64,000 bases of DNA from JAYRZB01 sp041916675 (GTDB lineage Bacteria; Pseudomonadota; Alphaproteobacteria; Rhizobiales; Devosiaceae): contig JAYRZB010000003.1 of assembly GCA_041916675.1 (NCBI GenBank), positions 341,553-405,552 on the forward strand, written 5' to 3'. Positions 1 through 7,752 of this stretch are shown piece after piece. The notes under the pieces were generated by a model that was given only the letters and a program-made list of their open reading frames with translations, ran no database searches and had not been told where the DNA came from. Positions within the stretch are counted from its first letter, which is position 1, and the number at the start of each line of letters is the position of its first letter. Made by a program: the position numbers and the translations under genes.

Positions 1-3000
1 CCCAGAGTCCGAAACTGCCCGCAGACGTCTGCTTGGACAGAATATTGGTGATGGCGGCCTTGACCCGCTCGTTAAGCGCGTCGTCGCTCCCAAGGCCAAT
101 CATTTCGGCAACTTCGTTGAGATAGAGCAGCGGCAGGGCACGACTCGAAATCTGCTCGGCGCATCCATAGGGATAGCGATCGAGCTGCATGAGCAGGCCG
201 GGTACGTCGAGGCGGGCGATCGGCCCGATGGCCAGAGTCAGCGAGCCGGTGTGGGGCGCCATGGCGTCAAAGTAACTGGCACCGATCGTGACCGTTTTGC
301 CCGGATCCAGGGTGAGCAGAGTGCTGGTGGTGATGGGCGCGCTGGTGGCACGCACGCCAAGCGTAAGCTCCTTGGTTTGGACTATGCCGGTTGGCCCGGT
401 AACGGTGAGCGTGAGTTGCTGGTCGCCAATTTCATCACCGCGCAGGCCAAGATCGAGGCTGGTGCGGCCGCCGGCGGCGAGATTGACGATGGTCTCTGCT
501 GCATCGGTCGAGAGGCCGTTTCCGGTTTCGAGGGCGACGCGATAGTCGCCGGCGGGGCCCGAAACGTTGTTGATCTCAACCAAGAGACGCGAATTGTCAT
601 CGAGCCGCAGGAAGCGGGGCGGAGACATGGTGACCACGACGGGATCGCGCACGATGACGTCCCTATCGGCGTGACCGACGGCGGTATCGGTCCAGGCCAT
701 GGCCATGAGCCGGACGGTGCCCGAGAAATCGGGCATCTCAAAACTCACGGTCGCGGTGCCGTCGGGTCCAACCTCGACAATGCCCGAGTGCAAGGCGACG
801 AGCACCGAGGTGGGCGGCGGTGTGCCAGGGCGCGAGGCTTCGCCATCACCACCCGAACGGATGGCGCCGGCAAGGCCCTGGGTAGGATCGATCAATTGCC
901 CATAAAGGTCGCGGAACTCCATGCCAAGCTGACGCTGGCCGAAATACCAGCCATCGGGATCGGGGGTCTTGAAGTTGGTGAGATTGAGAATGCCGAGATC
1001 GACGGCCGCGACGGCAACGTAGGCCCTTTGCCCGGCAGCGACGCCATCGAGCTTGATGGTGGTGGTGAAGGCCTGTCGCGGCAAGGCCTCGCCCGGAGCA
1101 TCAACAGCCACGTTGAGCAGCCGGTTGCCCGGCTCGACATCGGCAAAGGCCAGCCCGAGGGCACGCGCCGGCATGCGCTTTTCGGCAGCGCTGGACGGAC
1201 GGTAGAGCACGGCGGTGACATAGGCGCCGGGGCCCCACTCCTCGGTGACGGTGAGATCAACAGACGTGCCTTCGGCGGGCACGGGCACAGCCCGCATGTC
1301 GATGATGCGATTGTCGACCACCATGACCAGCGCTGTACCGGCAAACTGCGGATCGAGTTTGAGGACGGCGGTATCGCCAACCTTGTACGCGGGCTTGTCG
1401 AGTGCAACCTGGAGCGTATCGGGTGTATCCGAACCAGCCTCGGCATAGTAGTAACCCGCGTAGAACTCGTAACTTGAGGACGTCGCATTTTCACCCGAGG
1501 ATTCAATTTCGAGCAGGTAGCGCCCCCAATCGACCGGAGCTGAGATTGTTCCAGGGCCGTTACTCAGGAGATTGAGCGGGCCGTTGGCCACCTCACGGGT
1601 GGTGGTGATGGCTTCCCATTTCCAGGTGCTGCCATCGCGATACCACTGATAGCTGGTATCGAGGCGGGAGAGCGTCCAGTTCAGACCGCCAACCGCTGCG
1701 ATGCCGCCCGATGAATCAACAGCGCTGATGTCAAAGCTGGCCTCCGATCCTTCGGCCAGACCGACGTTTTCATCAAACCTGGGGCGTATGCCGATGTGGT
1801 AGGGCCTTGAGTCGACCCCACGGGTCAGGCTGCGTTCGACGGTGCGTCCGTTTGTATCAACGAGGCGCAGGAGGACCTGGGCTTCGAGCGGGCGCGTCGT
1901 CGATTGCAGGCTGGGAACAGTGATGGTGGCAACACCGTCGCCGGCTTCATCGGTGACCCCAACAATGCCCAGCGGTTGCCGGTCGGTCTGGAAGGTGTCA
2001 TCCAGGCGGCCGAATGTGTATCCCGGCCAGCCCGCAATCGTTGATTTGGGCCGCAGAACAACGTCTGCCTCGATGGAAAGCCCGGGCGCCGTGGCGCCAT
2101 AGAGATACTTGGCCGCAATGGCGATCTCGGAAGCCGTGTCAGGAACAAAAAGCCCGTTACCGGCGCTGATTTCGAACGCCAGCCTTTCGGGCTCAAAGTC
2201 TTCGAGCAGGAAGGTGACGTTTGACAGCGGGGCGGCATTGGGATCGGCATAGAAACGGGCCTGCCAGGCGCCACGCATGGCGCCTTCGACCATATCAATG
2301 GCAGCGAAATAACCACCCGCACCCTGATCGCTGAGCACCTGGCGCTGGGCGACGACGCCATCGGGACGCTCGATCTCAAGGGTCAGGGGCAGATCGCGCA
2401 CCGCACGGGCCTGCGGATCGCGCAGTGTGGCGGTGAGGAACACCGTTTCGCCCGGGCGGTAGATGCCGCGCTCGCTGGTGGCAAACAGGTCCAGCGGCCC
2501 TGGCGAGGGGCGGCCCTCAACGCCACGATCGGTGAGGTCGAAGGCAGGCTTGGTCAGGTCGAGGAAGGCATAGTCGCCACCTTCGGTTTCGGCAACGAGA
2601 AGCTGGGGCGCCCGCCCGCCTGCGCCGCGCGCCAGACCGGGGGCAAAAGTCACCCGGCCCTCGGCATCCGATACGGCTTCTCCTAGAATTTCATTGTTGA
2701 CCGCAACCAGTTTGACCTTGGCGCCGGCGACTGGGCCAGCGCTATCGAGCGAGCGCACGAAGGCGTGCACGCCATCGTCGCCCGAAACAGTGGTCAGCCC
2801 CAGATCGGTGACGATGAACCACTGGGTGGCCAGTTCCTGCCAGTATTCCTGCTGCTCGCCATTGACCCGGGCGGTGATGACATAGGCGCCCGGCTGCGTG
2901 TCGGTGAGCACCTCGGCCACCGGGATTGCGGTGGTCGACAGTTCGTTGGGCTTGCCCTGCGCCAGATCGACCTGGCCGCGCCAGGCCTCTTCGCCGGTCT

Positions 3001-4300
3001 GGCTGGCAATATCCTCGGCCTTGTACTCGTCAAGCGTGCCGCGGAACACACCATTGCGCACGGCGGCAGCAATCGAACGGTCACCGATGCGATAGATCAC
3101 GACATCGGCGATCTCGGCATTGATCGAAGTGATCGGCAGACCACCGCCGAGCCCGGCAGGCATCACGTAGGCATTGTTGGCAAAGCCGACGAACGGCGCG
3201 CGATCCGGAACGTAAAGATCGAGCTCAACATCGTTCTGCAGGGTTTCGCCCGAGGCAGCGGGCAGGCCGGCGCGGAGCTTTACGTTGTAGCGCTGACCAT
3301 GCTGCAAGCCCTCCACACAGATCTGGCTCTCCTGGGTTTCGATAGCAGCGGTGGGCGCGTTGGCCACAACCACATAGCCGGACAGATCGGTGCTGGCATC
3401 GGGCAGAGTTTCGGAGAACACCGCGCAGATGCGTGGCGTTGCCGCTTCGGCATCGACCACGTTGGAGGTGACGCGGAAGCCATGCTCGGCGACGGCGGCA
3501 TCGAGTTCTGCCTGCAGGGTCTCGTCGTCCACCAGACCAATGCTGGCGCGGTAGGAGGCAATGGACTCGCGCCACATCTCGCGCACGGCCAGTGCGCGGG
3601 CAAGCGCAGCGAAAGCACCGGAGCGCTGCTCGACAGTTTCGGACAGCAACAAGGCGCTCAGTGCCGAATAGGAGGCGGTGGACGCAAACTCGTAGCTGGA
3701 ATTGCCCGCCTGCTGCTCGGCCTTGGCACGCGCCAGCGAGACATCGGAAAGCTTGAGCCAGAGCGCGGGATCGTTACGCATAATGCCCAGCGCCTGGCGG
3801 TAGGAAACCCAGGCGCCGGCCGGATTGGACTGTTCGACAGCCTGATCGCCAGACGCCACCAGATCGGCATATTCCAAACCTTCGGGCGCTGGGTCGGTGC
3901 GGGCCAGATCGGCGGCAAAGGATTGGGCGGACTGGATCAGGTCGTAGGCGGGGAACGGGATTTCAGCGGTGCGCTCGGCAGCAATGGTTTCGGCCGACGG
4001 GCTCATGGCGATCACGCCCGAGGTTGCGCCCTTGAAGGCAGTCTCCTGCCCTACTCCACCTTTTAGAAAACACCATCCGGCCTTCTGATTGAAGGTGAAG
4101 GCCCGGCAGAGGTTGTCGCCTTCACAGGCCGTCTGGCAGGCCGGAAGCTTGGTGCCCTTGATGACCTGATAGTCAAAGCCGGGGAGGTCGGTGTCGGGCT
4201 TGATTGTGGTGCTGCGCTCGGCGGCCTGCGCACCGGCCAGACTGAAGGTGAGGAACAGGGCGGCAACAACCCAGAACGCCGATCCCAAAAGACGCCGCAT
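1..4300 (-). CDS. Alpha-2-macroglobulin family protein with N-terminal PAN domain (3' end outside window)
   Basis: Large secreted bacterial alpha-2-macroglobulin, a periplasmic protease trap often paired with penicillin-binding protein 1C. The start at 4300 is supported by GGGGAG 6 nt upstream. Residues 1-27 form a signal peptide (hydrophobic VVAALFLTFSLAGA, then AQA). Residues about 40-80 carry four cysteines (55, 59, 65, 77) in a PAN/apple-like pattern (ACQTAC, NLCRAFTFN, GWCFLK). MG-type beta-sandwich segments follow, including the bait/MG region around GLYRPGETV-like text (SERGIYRPGETVFLTATL). Near the window edge YPYGCAEQ contains the CxEQ thioester motif (Cys1380, complement 152-163), so the protein should be able to form the covalent trap. 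1433 codons are visible; the C-terminal thioester and receptor-like domains lie beyond position 1. Confidence 0.93.
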   Translation of the reverse strand, partial: MRRLLGSAFWVVAALFLTFSLAGAQAAERSTTIKPDTDLPGFDYQVIKGTKLPACQTACEGDNLCRAFTFNQKAGWCFLKGGVGQETAFKGATSGVIAMSPSAETIAAERTAEIPFPAYDLIQSAQSFAADLARTDPAPEGLEYADLVASGDQAVEQSNPAGAWVSYRQALGIMRNDPALWLKLSDVSLARAKAEQQAGNSSYEFASTASYSALSALLLSETVEQRSGAFAALARALAVREMWRESIASYRASIGLVDDETLQAELDAAVAEHGFRVTSNVVDAEAATPRICAVFSETLPDASTDLSGYVVVANAPTAAIETQESQICVEGLQHGQRYNVKLRAGLPAASGETLQNDVELDLYVPDRAPFVGFANNAYVMPAGLGGGLPITSINAEIADVVIYRIGDRSIAAAVRNGVFRGTLDEYKAEDIASQTGEEAWRGQVDLAQGKPNELSTTAIPVAEVLTDTQPGAYVITARVNGEQQEYWQELATQWFIVTDLGLTTVSGDDGVHAFVRSLDSAGPVAGAKVKLVAVNNEILGEAVSDAEGRVTFAPGLARGAGGRAPQLLVAETEGGDYAFLDLTKPAFDLTDRGVEGRPSPGPLDLFATSERGIYRPGETVFLTATLRDPQARAVRDLPLTLEIERPDGVVAQRQVLSDQGAGGYFAAIDMVEGAMRGAWQARFYADPNAAPLSNVTFLLEDFEPERLAFEISAGNGLFVPDTASEIAIAAKYLYGATAPGLSIEADVVLRPKSTIAGWPGYTFGRLDDTFQTDRQPLGIVGVTDEAGDGVATITVPSLQSTTRPLEAQVLLRLVDTNGRTVERSLTRGVDSRPYHIGIRPRFDENVGLAEGSEASFDISAVDSSGGIAAVGGLNWTLSRLDTSYQWYRDGSTWKWEAITTTREVANGPLNLLSNGPGTISAPVDWGRYLLEIESSGENATSSSYEFYAGYYYAEAGSDTPDTLQVALDKPAYKVGDTAVLKLDPQFAGTALVMVVDNRIIDMRAVPVPAEGTSVDLTVTEEWGPGAYVTAVLYRPSSAAEKRMPARALGLAFADVEPGNRLLNVAVDAPGEALPRQAFTTTIKLDGVAAGQRAYVAVAAVDLGILNLTNFKTPDPDGWYFGQRQLGMEFRDLYGQLIDPTQGLAGAIRSGGDGEASRPGTPPPTSVLVALHSGIVEVGPDGTATVSFEMPDFSGTVRLMAMAWTDTAVGHADRDVIVRDPVVVTMSPPRFLRLDDNSRLLVEINNVSGPAGDYRVALETGNGLSTDAAETIVNLAAGGRTSLDLGLRGDEIGDQQLTLTVTGPTGIVQTKELTLGVRATSAPITTSTLLTLDPGKTVTIGASYFDAMAPHTGSLTLAIGPIARLDVPGLLMQLDRYPYGCAEQISSRALPLLYLNEVAEMIGLGSDDALNERVKAAITNILSKQTSAGSFGLW

Positions 4301-4440
4301 ATCAGTCTCCCCTAAAGTCATCAGCCCCAGCGAGCTTATGTTTGAGAGACATTGCGGTAAAGGTGCGACAAACACAAAGACTTGCAACAAATATTTGCCA
4401 GCCCGATTCAGCTTGGCACTTAAAGTTTTGCTGGAAGGAT

Positions 4441-4515
<75 letters not shown>

Positions 4516-4676
4516 AAGCGCGTGCGTTCCTACACGGTTTGATCAGGGCGCGCAACCGCGCGAAATGGCCTGCATGAGTGCTTGAACAGCAGGCCGCGGC
4601 TCTGTATAAAGCGCCGCATTCGGGAGCATTTGCAGCGATCACCCGGCCCGCTGCGCCTCAAACTCTTCCGGCCTGA

Positions 4677-4753
4677 CGGAGTATAGCGCAGCCTGGTAGC
4701 GCACCTGCTTCGGGAGCAGGGGGTCGAGTGTTCGAATCACTCTACTCCGACCA
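4677..4753 (+). tRNA. tRNA-Pro (anticodon CGG)
   Basis: Acceptor CGGAGTA pairs with TACTCCG. The anticodon stem CCTGC/GCAGG encloses TTCGGGA (anticodon CGG), and the T arm contains GTTCGAATC. CCA is encoded at 4751-4753. It is followed at once by an intrinsic terminator. Its 3' end and flank reappear in degraded form at about 7478-7580 (see repeat entry), so this tRNA probably served as an integration target. Confidence 0.96.
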
Positions 4754-4756
4754 ATC

Positions 4757-4787
4757 AACCCCGGCCTCTCGCGAGGTCGGGGTTTTT
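4757..4787 (+). terminator. Intrinsic terminator of tRNA-Pro
   Basis: Twelve-base arms AACCCCGGCCTC and GAGGTCGGGGTT (one G-T wobble) around a short TCGC loop, followed by a run of T. It lies 3 nt after the tRNA CCA end. Confidence 0.85.
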
Positions 4788-4994
4788 CATACCGACACGG
4801 TTGCACCAGATTTCGCGCTGAGTGGAGATCGACCAGTCGCCGCGAAGGCAGCATCGCGCCCGTTTCCGACGTTGATCGCCATTCGAGGGGAGGCACGAGC
4901 AGACAGTCTGCTTCCTCGATTTTGGCGTCCGCAATGGGATGGTTTGCTGCCTGTCCGCTTGCAGTCGAAGAACCCGCATAGCTGGCCTTTCAGC

Positions 4995-5022
4995 TTGGAA
5001 TGTGGAGCAGGCGTGCTATAGT
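4995..5022 (+). promoter_or_regulatory. Sigma70-type promoter of the Trp leader/trpS unit
   Basis: TTGGAA (4995-5000) and TATAGT (5017-5022) are separated by 16 nt. A start 6-7 nt after the -10 element would fall on or next to the ATG of the leader peptide at 5029, so the leader transcript would be leaderless, as is known for the trpL leader of Sinorhizobium. The match is by eye. Confidence 0.6.
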
Positions 5023-5028
5023 TCGCGT

Positions 5029-5079
5029 ATGACGAAACGACCTGCGATCACTGCACGACGTTGGTGGCGCGCTTTTTAA
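5029..5079 (+). CDS. Trp leader peptide (16 aa) upstream of trpS
   Basis: A 16-codon reading frame, MTKRPAITARRWWRAF, with tandem TGG TGG codons at 5062-5067, ending in TAA at 5077-5079. Two adjacent Trp codons in a tiny peptide ahead of a tryptophanyl-tRNA synthetase gene are the hallmark of ribosome-mediated attenuation: ribosomes stall there when charged tRNA-Trp is scarce. There is no Shine-Dalgarno because the predicted transcription start lies at the ATG. A 7-bp perfect hairpin (5068-5084) begins at the codon right after the Trp pair. The coding call rests on position, codon content and the following RNA structures. Confidence 0.72.
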   Translation: MTKRPAITARRWWRAF

Positions 5080-5181
5080 GCGCGGCCCGTCATTTCCTTT
5101 GACCTTGCGCCGCTGCTTTGGCGGCACGGTCATATCCCCGATCCCGATCCGAAGCAGCGGCTCCCATCCACGGAGCTTCTC
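5068..5181 (+). promoter_or_regulatory. Attenuator-like nested hairpins between Trp leader and trpS
   Basis: Hairpin 1 is CGCGCTT/AAGCGCG (5068-5084), directly after the Trp codons. GCCGCTGCTT (5109-5118) is perfectly complementary to AAGCAGCGGC (5152-5161), but its 5' half can instead pair with the adjacent GGCGGC (5120-5125). GCTCC (5160-5164) pairs with GGAGC (5172-5176), which holds the trpS Shine-Dalgarno, and shares bases with the 5152-5161 arm. These pairings are mutually exclusive, as expected for a switch. No run of T follows any hairpin, so control may act on translation initiation rather than by a classical terminator. Folding has not been computed. Confidence 0.6.
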
Positions 5182-6201
5182 ATGCCTTCGACAATCAATA
5201 CCCAGCCCATCATCCTGACCGGCGACCGGACCACCGGCCCCCTGCATCTCGGTCACTATGTTGGTTCCCTGCGCAACCGCGTGGGTTTGCAAGCGACGCA
5301 CAAGCAGCACGTTCTTCTCGCCGATGCCCAGGCATTGACGGACAATGCCGACAATCCGGGCAAAATTCGACGCAACGTTCTGGAGGTTGCACTCGACTAT
5401 CTTGCGGTTGGGATCGATCCGAATCTTACGACGATCTGCGTTCAATCGGCGCTTCCCGCACTGGCCGAACTGACGCTTCTTTATCTGAATTTCGTGTCCG
5501 TCGCTCGTCTCGAACGCAACCCTACCATCAAAGACGAAATCCAGATGCGTGGCTTCGGTCGGGACCTCCCGGCAGGCTTTCTCTGCTACCCGGCCGCACA
5601 GGCCGCCGACATTACCGCGTTCCGCGCGACAGTCGTTCCCGTCGGTGAAGACCAATTGCCGATCATTGAGCAGACGAATGAGCTGGTGCGTCGACTAAAC
5701 CGGCAGGCAGGTCAGGAAATGCTGCCCGAAGCCAACGCGCTGTTGTCAAATATGGCACGCCTGCCCGGCGTGGACGGCAAGGGCAAGATGAGCAAGTCGC
5801 AGGGGAATGCCATTCAGCTCTCCGCAACCGCTGCGGATATCGAAGCAGCGGTACAGCGCATGTATACAGACCCGAACCATCTACGAGCATCCGATCCTGG
5901 ACAGGTCGAAGGGAACATTGTCTTCACCTACCTGGATGCCTTTGACCCCAACTCAGATGAAGTTGCAGAGTTAAAGGCTCACTACCGGCGAGGCGGGCTG
6001 GGCGACATGGCCTTGAAACGACGCTTGACCACCATTTTGCAAGCCACTGTCGATCCGATCCGTGAGCGCCGTGCCGAACTCGCGCGCGATCCTGACTTCG
6101 TGATGGATGTATTGCGCGTTGGCACGGCCAAGGGCCGCGCGATAACCGAACAAACCAAAGAGGCCGTGATGGAGGGATTGGGGCTGTTTAGACTCCGATG
6201 A
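5182..6201 (+). CDS. trpS: Tryptophanyl-tRNA synthetase
   Basis: Class I aminoacyl-tRNA synthetase charging tRNA-Trp. 339 residues, the normal length for bacterial TrpRS. HLGH at 22-25 is the HIGH signature, KMSKS sits at 202-206, and GEDQLPIIE (155-163) belongs to the Trp-pocket region. The start has GGAG 6 nt upstream, inside a predicted hairpin. The gene is preceded by a Trp-codon leader and lies in a segment flanked by two versions of the tRNA-Pro 3' end, which suggests it is an acquired second copy rather than the housekeeping trpS. Auxiliary TrpRS genes elsewhere are induced by Trp starvation or give resistance to TrpRS inhibitors such as indolmycin. Whether that holds here is inference. 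Confidence 0.92.
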   Translation: MPSTINTQPIILTGDRTTGPLHLGHYVGSLRNRVGLQATHKQHVLLADAQALTDNADNPGKIRRNVLEVALDYLAVGIDPNLTTICVQSALPALAELTLLYLNFVSVARLERNPTIKDEIQMRGFGRDLPAGFLCYPAAQAADITAFRATVVPVGEDQLPIIEQTNELVRRLNRQAGQEMLPEANALLSNMARLPGVDGKGKMSKSQGNAIQLSATAADIEAAVQRMYTDPNHLRASDPGQVEGNIVFTYLDAFDPNSDEVAELKAHYRRGGLGDMALKRRLTTILQATVDPIRERRAELARDPDFVMDVLRVGTAKGRAITEQTKEAVMEGLGLFRLR

Positions 6202-6411
6202 TGATGCAGGATTAGTGGCAGCTTTCGGGTCGATGCACTAAGTGCCGGAGTGTCTTCATTGGGCCGGGAACTGCCTCCGTCTCGCGTCGTCGCCGCAGCA
6301 CGACGCCCCAATGCGGTTGTTTGCCCCGGACTTGTAACACTCCAAAAGACAGTCATTGACTTGTCGGCGACCGCGATGTTGGTCTCGCCCGGCCTACCAG
6401 CGGGGACAACC

Positions 6412-7362
6412 ATGACATTTGAAACCGCACTCGCCAATCACGACCGCGAAGCGCTCATTGCGTATCCCAAAAGCGAACTTCATACGCATGCAATCCTCGG
6501 TGGCAGTCGCAGCTTTGTCCGTGAGAGGACGGGCATCGACGTTGTTCCTCTCGATCGCGTTTTGGCCTCCGTGGACGAGATGCACGAATGGGCAGGTGCC
6601 AACAGGATCGGCGATGCCTTTCCAGGCGCCGCAGGACGAATGCTGGCGCTCGAAGCAACGTTCGTGCAGGCCAAGGATGACGGTGTTACGCGCCTTGAGG
6701 CCGGGGAAGATGCCTGGGCACTAACCCTTTGGAATGGGGACGCTCCGGCACTGACTCAGGCCATGCGGGAAATCCACCAGCGTGTGGCACCTGAAATCGA
6801 TTGGATTGCCCAATTGGGACTATCCCGGCACTGCCCGATTGACGCCCTGCTCAATTGGACCGAGCCATTGCTGGAGACAGCCTCTTTTCGCAGTATCGAC
6901 CTCTACGCGGACGAACTGGCTCAGCCGATCGGTGTGTTCAAGCCCATCTATAGAGCCGCCCTCGCAAAAGGCCTTCGGCTCAAGGCTCATGTGGGAGAGT
7001 GGGGAACTGCCGACGACGTTTGGCAGGCAGTCGAAGAACTGGGTCTAGATGAAGTGCAGCATGGGATTGCAGCAGCGCAATCGCCTGCCGTCATGCGCTT
7101 CCTCGCGGACCACCACATTCGGCTCAACATCTGTCCGACATCCAACGTGATGCTGGGCCGGGTCGATAGTATCGCGAACCATCCCATCAGGGCACTCTAC
7201 GATGCCGGCGTCATCGTTACGGTCAACACCGATGACGTCCTCATGTTTGGCTCCAGCGTTTCCGATGAATATCTTCGGCTTTACAGTGCAGGCGTTTTCT
7301 CCGCCGCCGAGCTGAACCAGATCAGGTTGAATGGTTTGACCGATCCGGTGGTGGCGCGGTGA
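6412..7362 (+). CDS. Adenosine deaminase family hydrolase
   Basis: Metal-dependent deaminase/amidohydrolase of the ADA family, expected to deaminate adenosine or a related purine. Start chosen at ATG 6412 (GGGGAC upstream); the frame is open 54 codons further upstream, but that stretch reads as non-coding. Visible active-site elements are LHTHA (His24, His26, metal), HVGE (His193, Glu196), VQHG (His217), CPTSN (241-245) and NTDD (Asp274/275). At 316 residues it is slightly short: the usual C-terminal helix after NxxxxxF is missing or altered, so it may be trimmed. It follows trpS by 210 nt on the same strand. The substrate cannot be fixed from sequence. Confidence 0.8.
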   Translation: MTFETALANHDREALIAYPKSELHTHAILGGSRSFVRERTGIDVVPLDRVLASVDEMHEWAGANRIGDAFPGAAGRMLALEATFVQAKDDGVTRLEAGEDAWALTLWNGDAPALTQAMREIHQRVAPEIDWIAQLGLSRHCPIDALLNWTEPLLETASFRSIDLYADELAQPIGVFKPIYRAALAKGLRLKAHVGEWGTADDVWQAVEELGLDEVQHGIAAAQSPAVMRFLADHHIRLNICPTSNVMLGRVDSIANHPIRALYDAGVIVTVNTDDVLMFGSSVSDEYLRLYSAGVFSAAELNQIRLNGLTDPVVAR

Positions 7363-7473
7363 GGGCCTTGCTGCCGACTTCGGTCGCTAGCAGCTACGGC
7401 CTTGTAACCGGTCAATTAAGGTATGCATAGCGGCGGCCTTGCAAGTCTGGCACGAGATCGCGGGAGGGCCGCG

Positions 7474-7600
7474 ATGGGCAGGGTGTTCAAATGACACTTC
7501 TCTGACCAATCAATCTCGGCCTCTCGACAGGGCAGGATTTCAATCGGGCACGGTTGAACAAGATTTGCTGCTCTGAATAGTCACAGTTCGCTCGGAGAAG
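7474..7600 (+). repeat. Degenerate copy of the tRNA-Pro 3' end and its downstream flank (candidate att remnant)
   Basis: From about 7478 the sequence tracks 4724 onward: GTGTTCAAAT against GTGTTCGAAT, then TGACCAATCAATCTCGGCCT against CGACCAATCAACCCCGGCCT, then CACGGTTG followed by AGATTT in both. By hand I count about 75% identity over roughly 90 bp with one short gap. The homology fades upstream of the tRNA T arm. Together the two copies flank trpS and the ADA-family gene in direct orientation. The rest of 7363-7752 (390 bases between genes) shows no convincing gene. Confidence 0.62.
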
Positions 7601-7752
7601 AACCCGCCTAAGCGCATGACTAAGCCAAAGGTTTGCCGGTTATCCGACCTGGTGGCTGACCCAGGCGTCCGCTTTCTTGAGCACGACGGCGCAAGGCTTG
7701 TGTGCAAATCCTGCGTCGACGGAGACTCACGGTAAGACACTGACCTTTACGT

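Noticed and set aside
251..4066. Long plus-strand open frames (251-1477, 2765-4066)
   Set aside because: They are antisense to the alpha-2-macroglobulin gene, lack recognisable domains and arise from its GC-rich codon bias.
5068..5178. Classical intrinsic terminator in the trpS leader
   Set aside because: No run of T follows the stems, so I describe it as an attenuator-like switch of undetermined mechanism.
6250..6411. N-terminal extension of the ADA-family protein
   Set aside because: The extra 54 codons show no family similarity; ATG 6412 has a ribosome site and begins just before the first conserved motif.
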